Assembly: GCA_947499255.1 (NCBI GenBank) | Contig: CANMNF010000001.1 | Location: 1,116,001-1,180,000, forward strand | Length of the DNA: 64,000 bases | Origin: an uncultured Sphingomonadaceae bacterium | GTDB taxonomy: Bacteria; Pseudomonadota; Alphaproteobacteria; Sphingomonadales; Sphingomonadaceae | Direction: 5' to 3' | Part shown: piece after piece, positions 57,191 to 64,000 of the stretch | Numbering within the stretch: position 1 is the stretch's first letter | Layout of the letters: every line of letters starts with the position of its first letter | Position numbers and translations under genes: made by a program | The notes under the pieces: model-generated | The model's input: only the letters and a program-made list of their open reading frames with translations | What the model was told of the DNA's origin: nothing | Databases searched by the model: none

Positions 57191-58576
57191 TCAGAAGCTT
57201 TCTTCATAGATGCGAGTAATATCTCCACCCCATTCGCCATGATACTTGGCAAGCAGGCGTTGGGCCGGTGTCTCACCGCTTTCCACAATCTCACGCAAAG
57301 GTTCAAGAAAGCCGGTTTCATTGTCGCCCATTGAATTGGGTTTTGCGCGCGCGGCAAGGCCGGCATGCGCGATGTCGAGCACTTCACCAGCAAGATCGCC
57401 CAAAGTGCGGCCACCGGGAATAGGCGCATCCAGCGCCATTTTTGGCACCGCACTGCGCAGCGCCTCACGCTCTTCCATCGACCAGTCTTTGACCAGATCC
57501 CATGCCGCATCGAGCGCGCTTTGATCATACAGCAAGCCAACCCACAAAGCCGGAAGCGCGCAAATCCTGTTCCACGGACCCCCATCAGAACCCCGCATTT
57601 CCAGAAAGCTTTTCAGGCGCACTTCAGGGAAAGCCGTGCTCAAATGGTCCCACCAATCGCTTTGCGTGGGCAGTTCACCGGGCAATGCAGGCAATTCGCC
57701 TTTCAGGAAATCGCGGAAGGATTGGCCCGCTGCATCGATATATTTGCCGTCACGGAAGACGAAATACATCGGCACATCGAGCATGTAATCGACATAATGT
57801 TCATAACCAAAGCCTTCATCGAATACGAACGGCAACATGCCCGTGCGGTGCGGATCGGTGTCTGACCAGATGTGGCTGCGATAGGAGAGGAAACCATTGG
57901 GCTTGCCTTGGGTAAACGGGGAATTGGCGAACAAGGCCGTGCCCAATGGTTGCAAAGCAAGGCTGGTGCGGAACTTTTTCGCCATATCGGCTTCACTTGA
58001 ATAATCAAGATTAACCTGAATGGTACAAGTGCGCAGCATCATATCAAGCCCGAGCGAGCCGACCTTGGGCATATGGCGCATCATGATTTCATAACGCTGT
58101 TTAGGCATTACCGGCAGTTCTTCTCGGGTCTTGTCAGGCCACATGCCAAGACCCAGAAACCCTACGCCGCATTGCTCACCAATCGCTTTGACCTGCGCCA
58201 GATGGCGGCCCGTTTCTGCGCATGTTTCATGGATGGTGGTGAGCGGCGCGCCTGACAATTCCAGCTGTCCGGCAGGCTCCAGACTGATCGTGCCATCTGT
58301 GCCGGACATCGCGATGACGCCGATTTCGCCATCTGGCCCGGCCTCTTCAACAGGCTCCCAACCATAGGCCTGATTGGCGAGCAGGATATCGCGAATACCG
58401 CCTGGCTCATCATAAGACGGCGCGTGAAAATCGCTGGTCTTGTAGACAAGCTTTTCATGCTCTGTACCGATGCGCCATGCTTCGCGCGGTTTTTCACCGG
58501 CGATCATCGGCGCGATAAGCTGGTCGCGGCTTTCGATCCGCTGTTCATCTTCGTTCGAAACATTACGCGTGCTCAT
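57191..58576 (-). CDS. gshA: Glutamate-cysteine ligase, plant type
   Basis: This 461-residue protein is the alphaproteobacterial/plant-type GshA: WRIGTEHEKLVY, EPAGQLELSGAPLTTIHET, LGLGMWPDKTREELPVMPKQRYEIM, TCTIQVNLDYSSEADMAKKFR and FLEMRGSDGGPW. It makes gamma-glutamylcysteine for glutathione and possibly for EgtB. The start MSTRNVSNEDEQ is used; two extra residues are possible. It is last in the methyltransferase-rsmE-gshA unit. Confidence 0.94.
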   Translation of the reverse strand: MSTRNVSNEDEQRIESRDQLIAPMIAGEKPREAWRIGTEHEKLVYKTSDFHAPSYDEPGGIRDILLANQAYGWEPVEEAGPDGEIGVIAMSGTDGTISLEPAGQLELSGAPLTTIHETCAETGRHLAQVKAIGEQCGVGFLGLGMWPDKTREELPVMPKQRYEIMMRHMPKVGSLGLDMMLRTCTIQVNLDYSSEADMAKKFRTSLALQPLGTALFANSPFTQGKPNGFLSYRSHIWSDTDPHRTGMLPFVFDEGFGYEHYVDYMLDVPMYFVFRDGKYIDAAGQSFRDFLKGELPALPGELPTQSDWWDHLSTAFPEVRLKSFLEMRGSDGGPWNRICALPALWVGLLYDQSALDAAWDLVKDWSMEEREALRSAVPKMALDAPIPGGRTLGDLAGEVLDIAHAGLAARAKPNSMGDNETGFLEPLREIVESGETPAQRLLAKYHGEWGGDITRIYEESF

Positions 58577-58647
58577 GACCATCGCGTTAGGCTGATCAAT
58601 TGCATCGCGCCACCGCGAATTTCAAATGAACGCGTTGCCCCGCCCTA

Positions 58648-59391
58648 TCAGGTCCAATCGCCAGTAATGCCCATCCACAAGGACAGGGCGGCAATCGCGG
58701 CAGTTTCTGCGCGCAGAATGCGTGGTCCTAAAGTGATCGCCAGCGCTTGATCATGCGCGCGAATGGCGCTGCGTTCCTGATCGGTGAAACCACCTTCGGG
58801 GCCGATCAGGATAGCCGCCGGTGCGCTGTTCGTGAAAGCTTGCGCCGCGGGACTACCGCCCAATTCATCGGCGAAGAACAAGGCGCGTTCCTGCGGCCAA
58901 TCGCGCAGCAATACGTCAAGTTTCACAGGTGCGCTTACATCCGGCAAGGCCGTGCGCGCGCATTGCTCTGCTGCTTCTGTGACAATAGTGCTGGCGCGAT
59001 CAGGGTTCAGCTTATCTGCCACGCAGCGTGTGGTCACAACAGGTTGAATACGCGCTGCGCCAAGCTCGGTTGCTTTTTCTAATACCAGATCGAACCGGTC
59101 TTTTTTGAGCAATGCAGGGCATAGCCACAAATCCGGCACCGCTTCGCGCTCTCGCAGCTTCTCGGCCAATTCCAGCACGATAGAACGCTTGCCCACCTCA
59201 ACAATGCGCGCGGCCCATTCGCCCGTGACGTTATCGCACAAAATCACCGCATCACCCGGACCTGATCGCATCACGCGCGCGAGATAATGCGCCTGATTGC
59301 CCTCCACCTGCACCTGCGCGCCATCGCTAAGCTTGTGCGCAACAAACAAGCGCGGTGCGGATCGCGGGGGCCAGGCAGGCGTTGCAGCCAT
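58648..59391 (-). CDS. rsmE: 16S rRNA (uracil1498-N3)-methyltransferase RsmE
   Basis: This 247-residue SPOUT-fold enzyme has an N-terminal PUA-like part (HYLARVMRSGPGDAVILCDNVTGEW) and C-terminal knot motifs ILIGPEGGFTDQE and LGPRILRAETAAIAAL. It methylates U1498 in the decoding region of 16S rRNA. The ATG shares one base with the upstream methyltransferase stop, so it is coupled, and gshA follows 71 bp later. Confidence 0.94.
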   Translation of the reverse strand: MAATPAWPPRSAPRLFVAHKLSDGAQVQVEGNQAHYLARVMRSGPGDAVILCDNVTGEWAARIVEVGKRSIVLELAEKLREREAVPDLWLCPALLKKDRFDLVLEKATELGAARIQPVVTTRCVADKLNPDRASTIVTEAAEQCARTALPDVSAPVKLDVLLRDWPQERALFFADELGGSPAAQAFTNSAPAAILIGPEGGFTDQERSAIRAHDQALAITLGPRILRAETAAIAALSLWMGITGDWT

Positions 59392-60167
59392 CAGGCAGGT
59401 TTAATCGAGCGAGTGGCGATGAAATTGTTGAACAATTCAGAAAGCGGATCAGGCTCATCCCAATTGTCTTCGAACATGTCGGTCATTTGCAATCCAGCGG
59501 CCAACTGCCCGCCAATTTGCTGTTCCAGCGTGTGGCTGAAACTCAATATGCGGCTGTTATCGGCGGCCATGATTTCCTCACGCTCTGTTTCTGGCAGATC
59601 AAATTCGCTCATCGGCAATTTGTGTCGCGCGATCACTTCGCCGCGTTCAAGCGCGAGCACATCGAAGACGTAGACGATGGGATTGGTGAAGCCTGAAAGC
59701 AGCGCGCCACCAGGCCGCAAAACACGCGCGCATTCTTTCCAAACTGGCAGAATTTCAGGCGCAAAGCAGTTCGAGCAAGGGTGAAAAATCAGATCGAAAC
59801 TGGCATCATCAAAGGCGCAGAGATCATCCATATAGCCCTGCACCGTGCGCAGTTCCAAACCTTCGCGCGCCGCAACATCGCAATCACGCTGCAATTGCTC
59901 GTCCGATGCGTCCAAGCATGTCACGTGCGCGCCAGCGGCGGCAAAGGTCGGACATTGCTGACCACCGCCTGAGGCGAGCCCGAGCAGATCCTTGCCCGCA
60001 ATATCGCCAAACCATTCACGCGGGACAGTTTTGGAAGGGGTCAGCAATACATCCCAATCATCTTTGCGGGCACGCGCGATAACGTCTTCATCAACGGGCA
60101 CAGACCAACGCCCATCGGCATTTGCCCATGCGTCCCACCCGGTGCGGTTGAATTGTTTTGGATCCAT
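59391..60167 (-). CDS. Class I SAM-dependent methyltransferase
   Basis: About 258 residues from MDPKQFNRTGWDAWA; the upstream ATG at 60188 is possible, but GGGGAA better fits this start. The Rossmann motifs are LLGLASGGGQQCPTFAAAGAHVTCLDASDEQL, FDLIFHPCSNCFA and CARVLRPGGALLSGF. The substrate is unknown. It forms a tight unit with rsmE and gshA and is divergent from ubiA. Confidence 0.8.
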   Translation of the reverse strand: MDPKQFNRTGWDAWANADGRWSVPVDEDVIARARKDDWDVLLTPSKTVPREWFGDIAGKDLLGLASGGGQQCPTFAAAGAHVTCLDASDEQLQRDCDVAAREGLELRTVQGYMDDLCAFDDASFDLIFHPCSNCFAPEILPVWKECARVLRPGGALLSGFTNPIVYVFDVLALERGEVIARHKLPMSEFDLPETEREEIMAADNSRILSFSHTLEQQIGGQLAAGLQMTDMFEDNWDEPDPLSELFNNFIATRSIKPA

Positions 60168-60240
60168 GCCAGCGATTCCCCATTCCATCGCTGCACAGGG
60201 TTAGACGAGACCCAAGCAAGGCGCTAGGCATAGCGCCATC

Positions 60241-61152
60241 ATGAGCACCGATCCCATCACACCTGATAGCCAGCATCGCAAAGCTGCGCTCGGCCTGCCT
60301 GAACGGCTGCGCGATTATGCGCTGTTGGCGCGGTGGGACAGGCCGATTGGCTGGTGGCTGCTCTATTGGCCCTGCGTGTTTGGCGTAGTGCTGACAGGGG
60401 CACCGTTATCGCTGCAATGGCCGCTGCTCTTATGGCTTCTGCTGGGCGCGGTGGCGATGCGCGGGGCAGGATGTGTTTATAACGATATCGTCGATGCTGA
60501 TCTGGACAAAAGCGTAGCGCGCACCGCCAGCCGCCCCATTGCCAGTGGCCGGGTTAGCAAGCGCGCAGCATGGATTTGGGTTATTGCGCAATGTCTTGTG
60601 GGCTTTGTCGTGCTGCTTCAATTGCCCTGGGAAGCGCAATTGGTGGCGCTGGGCAGCCTTGCTCTGGTGGCCGCCTATCCGTTTATGAAGCGCATCACAT
60701 GGTGGCCGCAATTGTGGCTGGGGCTGGTGTTTAACTGGGGCGCATTGGTGGGCTGGTTGGCGCTGCGTGATGATCGGATTGAAGTGATGGCAGCGCTGTA
60801 TGCCGGGGCGGTGTTGTGGTGCGTTGGCTATGACACGATTTATGCGTTGCAGGATAAGGAAGACGATGCGCTGGTCGGTATTCGCAGCTCTGCCCGGCGG
60901 CTGGGCGGCTCTGTTCGTGCAGGCGTGGCCGGGTTCTATATCGCAGCGATAGCGTGCTGGGCGCTGTCGTTTTATATGCTCAGGCTCGATTGGATGGCTT
61001 TGTTGGCGCTGGTGCCGATTGCGCTGCATCTTGGCTGGCAGGTGATCACGCTGGAGCCTGAAGATGGGGAGAATGCCCTCACCCGTTTTCGCAGCAATCG
61101 TATGGCCGGATTGCTGATCGCAGCAGCGTGCTTTGTGGTCGGTAATGCCTGA
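60241..61152 (+). CDS. ubiA: 4-hydroxybenzoate polyprenyltransferase (UbiA)
   Basis: This 303-residue membrane protein has eight to nine helices and both prenyl-diphosphate Asp motifs: NDIVDADLD (about 81-89) and YDTIYALQDKEDD. The RPIGWWLLYWP start segment is typical of UbiA. It attaches the polyprenyl tail in ubiquinone synthesis. It converges with the ICMT-like gene across a short repeat array. Confidence 0.93.
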   Translation: MSTDPITPDSQHRKAALGLPERLRDYALLARWDRPIGWWLLYWPCVFGVVLTGAPLSLQWPLLLWLLLGAVAMRGAGCVYNDIVDADLDKSVARTASRPIASGRVSKRAAWIWVIAQCLVGFVVLLQLPWEAQLVALGSLALVAAYPFMKRITWWPQLWLGLVFNWGALVGWLALRDDRIEVMAALYAGAVLWCVGYDTIYALQDKEDDALVGIRSSARRLGGSVRAGVAGFYIAAIACWALSFYMLRLDWMALLALVPIALHLGWQVITLEPEDGENALTRFRSNRMAGLLIAAACFVVGNA

Positions 61153-61153
61153 C

Positions 61154-61197
61154 TGCTATTGGGCCTGACCGCTATTGGGCCTAACTGCTATTGAACT
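61154..61197. repeat. 16-bp tandem repeats between ubiA and the ICMT-like gene
   Basis: TGCTATTGGGCCTGAC (61154-61169), CGCTATTGGGCCTAAC (61170-61185) and a partial third copy beginning TGCTATTG are in tandem with period 16. The ICMT-like gene's TAG stop (61188-61190) lies in the last copy, and the same CTATTG is present in each unit, so earlier duplication may have moved the stop. Confidence 0.75.
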
Positions 61198-62543
61198 GGC
61201 CGAACTTCGCTGCGCTTCCTTGGATTGGCGCGGCGCAGCAATCGCGACAAGGGCGCTGTCAGCAATCCGTGCTGTTCCATCCAGGCATAATATGCCCGAT
61301 ATTTGGGATCTTCGGCCAGCAAATGCGCCTCCTCTGTACGCGCGCGCCAATAGTAAATCGCACTCACAATCGCGAGGAAACAGGTGTTGCGGATCGCATC
61401 CGCCATGGAATCGCTGGTGACCAGAAACGGCATTGCCGAACACCACCAGAACAGGTTTTTCGAAACATAGGCCGGGTGGCGCGTATAGCGATACGGGCCA
61501 TTGGTCAGCACGCCGCGATAGGTCAGATTGGAAAAGCGAATGCCAAATGCAATCGTTGCCCAAGCATAAATCGCGGTGAGGAACACCAGCCACGCAGCCC
61601 AAAACCACAAAAGCGTATCGTGTCCGGCGAACCAATATCCCCAATCAGCGGTGTTGTATTCATACTGGATAATCCCGCCATTGCCCATGAAGGCAAACAC
61701 AAAGGGCGGATAACAAATCAGCGCCGCAAGCCAACCTGCAAGAAACGGATTGCCGCTGCGAATATGCGCATCAAGCGGGCGCAGCGTCAGCAAATATCCC
61801 ACCGTGCCGATCTGCACATCGATCACGAAAAGCAGTTCGAACAACAAGACACCAAGGCGCACCGGATCGCTGACGGTCACCGATAAATCCGCCTCAACAA
61901 TGGAAGCAAAGCCGGGCGGCAGGATTGAGATCATAAAGGCGCCAAAAAAGCCTTTGATAATCCATGCGCGCCAATGCTTTTTAACCTCGTCGCCGTCCCA
62001 TGGCTCACGCCCGATTAGCATCGCGCCAAAGTGCCACGCATGATCGGCTGGGTTTTTCATCACCCGGTCCAGCCAGATGACATACGGCACGCTCAAGATG
62101 AAAAGCGGGATTGCCGCTGCGCCAATAACGCGCATGGCAAACAGATATTGCCCATCCCAATACCAACGGCCCAGCGCATACAGAATGCCGATGATCACCC
62201 ATGTCGCCCACAAGCCAGCAAGCTTGGTGGTGGCAGTTTCCAATGCTTGGGAAACAGGGCGCTTATTGTCCCAATCGATGCCCGTCGATGCGTTGCGGTG
62301 CACTTTATCGACCAGCACCGACCATGCCGCCATCGCAAGCCCTGTCACCACCATCGTGGCAAGCGCTGCATGCGGGCCGGAAAGCGGTCCGCGAGAGGCA
62401 TCCATACCCAAGGCCAGCGCAATATCTGGCCAACTGCGCGCAAACGCGATGCACGACAGCAAGACCGCCAAGCCGACAAATCCCACCCAAGGGGAAACGT
62501 CGCTGGCCGGTGGCTGCGAAGCAGGGGCGTGATGCGCGCTCAT
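61188..62543 (-). CDS. Isoprenylcysteine carboxyl-methyltransferase-like membrane protein
   Basis: This 451-residue protein has about ten membrane helices. Near the C-terminus lies the ICMT/PEMT signature TNGPYRYTRHPAYVSKNLFWW, then RTEEAHLLAEDPKYRAY, which form the SAM-binding methyltransferase core. The N-terminal 300 residues are an additional membrane region not part of a standard 200-residue ICMT. The bacterial substrate is unknown; lipid or isoprenoid methylation is plausible. The start is MSAHHAPASQ. Confidence 0.78.
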   Translation of the reverse strand: MSAHHAPASQPPASDVSPWVGFVGLAVLLSCIAFARSWPDIALALGMDASRGPLSGPHAALATMVVTGLAMAAWSVLVDKVHRNASTGIDWDNKRPVSQALETATTKLAGLWATWVIIGILYALGRWYWDGQYLFAMRVIGAAAIPLFILSVPYVIWLDRVMKNPADHAWHFGAMLIGREPWDGDEVKKHWRAWIIKGFFGAFMISILPPGFASIVEADLSVTVSDPVRLGVLLFELLFVIDVQIGTVGYLLTLRPLDAHIRSGNPFLAGWLAALICYPPFVFAFMGNGGIIQYEYNTADWGYWFAGHDTLLWFWAAWLVFLTAIYAWATIAFGIRFSNLTYRGVLTNGPYRYTRHPAYVSKNLFWWCSAMPFLVTSDSMADAIRNTCFLAIVSAIYYWRARTEEAHLLAEDPKYRAYYAWMEQHGLLTAPLSRLLRRANPRKRSEVRPVQ

Positions 62544-62636
62544 CGCCGCGTATCTATAGCGCAAGGGTTAATGCGCCGGTAACAGATTACGCAACAGATT
62601 GCGCAACCGGTGCTGTGGGGCATCAGATGGCCGAGA

Positions 62637-63989
62637 TTAGCGCCAGGCAGTGATGCGTCCGCTGTCATCTAGGATGTAGAGCGTTTCATTGGCCACGATC
62701 GGCGGCAAAGATACGCCATTATTCAGCTCTGTAAACTCTGTCACAGTGCCGGTCATTACGTCAGCGGACTGCACAACGCCGCGGCTGCTTGCGATCCACA
62801 GGCGGTTATTCGCCAGCACTGGCCCCGTCCAGAAAATCGGACCTTCGCGGTTTTTAACATTACGGAACTGTTCCAGCTGCGTCATCCAACGAATGCGTCC
62901 AGAGGTGCGTTGAATAGCCAGCAGGCGCGCATCATCGGTAAGGGTAAATACCCATTCGCCCACCACGGTGGGGGTTGAGATACCCGCCAGCGTCAATTCC
63001 CAGATACGTTGCCCGGTCGTCAATTCATAAGCGGCCATGCGGCCACCTTGGCCAAGCGCATAGACGCGGCCAGCATCGATAATCGGGTTGGCATCAACAT
63101 CGGTTAGCGTGCCAACCTGCGTGCTGATTGATGTACGCGCCAATGCATCTGACCAAAGGTTGCGGCCATTTTCATACCGGTACGCCACCAGCTCGCCCGA
63201 AGAATATCCAGCGATAACCGAACCTTGGCCCACAGCGGGGGCGGCAACGCCGAACACACCGGCTTGACCTGTTGCGGCGGCATCTTGCCACACAACAGAG
63301 CCATCTTCGCTGTTAAGCGCGTGGATCTGGTTGTCCTGCGTCATCACAAAAACGGTGTTGAACGCCACGGTAGGCGCGCCGCGCAATGGCCCTGCAGGCT
63401 TTACGCGCCAAAGCACTTGGCCAGTTGCCGCTTCCAGCGCGACCACATCGCCAACGCCGTTGGTGGCATAAAGCCGCCCATTGGCAAAACTTGCTCCGCC
63501 GCCAAAAGTTGCATCGCGCAAATCGCCCGAAACGCGGATCTCATGTTGCCAGCGCCGTGCGCCCGTTTGCGCATCAAAAGCGTGGATCACCGCGCCTGTA
63601 TCTACTGCGAAAAGCAATCCATCTGCCACCACGGGAGCTGCGGCCAGACGGCGCGTCTTCGTGGTGCCGGCGATTTGTGCCGTCCATGCGCGCACCGGAG
63701 CATCGCCCAAGGCCACATGGCCCGCCACTTTTGCTGCATTTCCGCCAGCTTGGGGCCAGCTTACATTGGCGCGCGCAGGGGGCACGATGACAGACACGTC
63801 TGCCAAAATTGGATCCGCCACAATCTCAGTCGCCAAGCGCGACAAAATCGGTTCACGATTGCCCGTTGTTGGTGTGCTTGCCTCTTCAGACCCACCAAAG
63901 GCCCCGCAGCCCGTCACACCAAGCGCCACAAGCGGGGCAAGAACCAAACGCATGGTGTGTGACATTGAACGAAATCGAATGGGAATCAT
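62637..63989 (-). CDS. bamB: Outer-membrane assembly lipoprotein BamB-like
   Basis: About 450 residues. A lipoprotein signal (LVLAPLVALGVTGC) precedes an eight-bladed PQQ-type beta-propeller with repeated blades such as GLLFAVDTGAVIHAFDAQTGARRWQHE, GRLYATNGVGDVVALEAATGQVLWRV and FVMTQDNQIHALNSEDGSVVW. BamB supports outer-membrane protein insertion by the Bam complex. The start could be 63989 or 63965 (MSHTMRLV). The gene lies at the window edge and what precedes it is not visible. Confidence 0.88.
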   Translation of the reverse strand: MIPIRFRSMSHTMRLVLAPLVALGVTGCGAFGGSEEASTPTTGNREPILSRLATEIVADPILADVSVIVPPARANVSWPQAGGNAAKVAGHVALGDAPVRAWTAQIAGTTKTRRLAAAPVVADGLLFAVDTGAVIHAFDAQTGARRWQHEIRVSGDLRDATFGGGASFANGRLYATNGVGDVVALEAATGQVLWRVKPAGPLRGAPTVAFNTVFVMTQDNQIHALNSEDGSVVWQDAAATGQAGVFGVAAPAVGQGSVIAGYSSGELVAYRYENGRNLWSDALARTSISTQVGTLTDVDANPIIDAGRVYALGQGGRMAAYELTTGQRIWELTLAGISTPTVVGEWVFTLTDDARLLAIQRTSGRIRWMTQLEQFRNVKNREGPIFWTGPVLANNRLWIASSRGVVQSADVMTGTVTEFTELNNGVSLPPIVANETLYILDDSGRITAWR

Positions 63990-64000
63990 CAAAATATCTC

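Noticed and set aside
57103-57585. 160-residue minus-strand ORF
   Set aside because: It is an alternate frame inside gshA; the gshA frame has all family motifs.

Overview
The window is a gene-dense, GC-rich stretch of an alphaproteobacterial chromosome, most likely a sphingomonad and probably an Erythrobacteraceae relative. This rests on gene content and order rather than any database search. The indicators are an nfu-rutE-tsaB-rimI-mucR-fur-plsC-miaB-phoH-ybeY-corC run, a ubiA / methyltransferase-rsmE-gshA block, class II DAHP synthase, plant-type GshA, a MucR regulator, a Fur without zinc cysteines, and DciA next to DsbA-like proteins and SMC. I see no rRNA, CRISPR array, insertion sequence or complete prophage. 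There is one tRNA, tRNA-Gln(TTG).

Layout. 0-4 kb is accessory: a truncated unknown gene, a lone terminase-small-subunit-like protein, a secreted protein with three PPC-like repeats, then a GNAT enzyme and a GcvA-like LysR regulator. 4-12.9 kb holds apaG-metZ, a PMT-type glycosyltransferase convergent with a GT2-GtrA fusion, recO-leuB, ubiK, tspO and tlyA. 13-15.7 kb has two overlapping lipoprotein genes, a structured leader with an 18-codon ORF whose ribosome binding site is fully complementary to the 16S rRNA tail, and ilvE. 16-19 kb has a MEKHLA protein, yghU, tRNA-Gln and a flippase. 19-25.7 kb has a retropepsin-like protease, egtD-egtB for ergothioneine, a MASE1-PAS-GGDEF diguanylate cyclase and DAHP synthase. 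25.8-33.3 kb has a large M16 protease and the nfu-to-plsC series.

33.3-38.2 kb interrupts this conserved order twice: two tandem polysaccharide-lyase-14-like lipoproteins lie between plsC and miaB, and an AT-rich small membrane protein lies between miaB and phoH. 38-45 kb has phoH-ybeY-corC, a LysR regulator, a lipase, a cyclophilin and mgtE. 45-51.9 kb has frnE-like dsbA, nudC, a Tat-exported serine hydrolase, divergent mutY/dciA and two DsbA-like proteins. 51.9-57.1 kb has smc, a spermidine-synthase-like gene, soxR, a recognisable SoxR promoter and the frameshifted glyoxalase gene it drives. 57.2-64 kb has gshA, rsmE, a methyltransferase, ubiA, an ICMT-like membrane methyltransferase and bamB.

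Functional themes. Thiol and redox physiology is well represented (gshA, yghU, egtB/egtD, soxR, three DsbA-fold proteins). Translation and RNA modification come next (miaB, ybeY, tlyA, rsmE, tsaB, rimI), followed by envelope functions (bamB, plsC, flippase, PMT, lipoproteins).

The signals most worth following up are the leader upstream of ilvE, the broken glyoxalase behind a near-consensus SoxR operator, the PL14-like lipoprotein pair, and several 13-17 bp tandem duplications at gene edges. Function calls rest on recognised motifs and family knowledge only.
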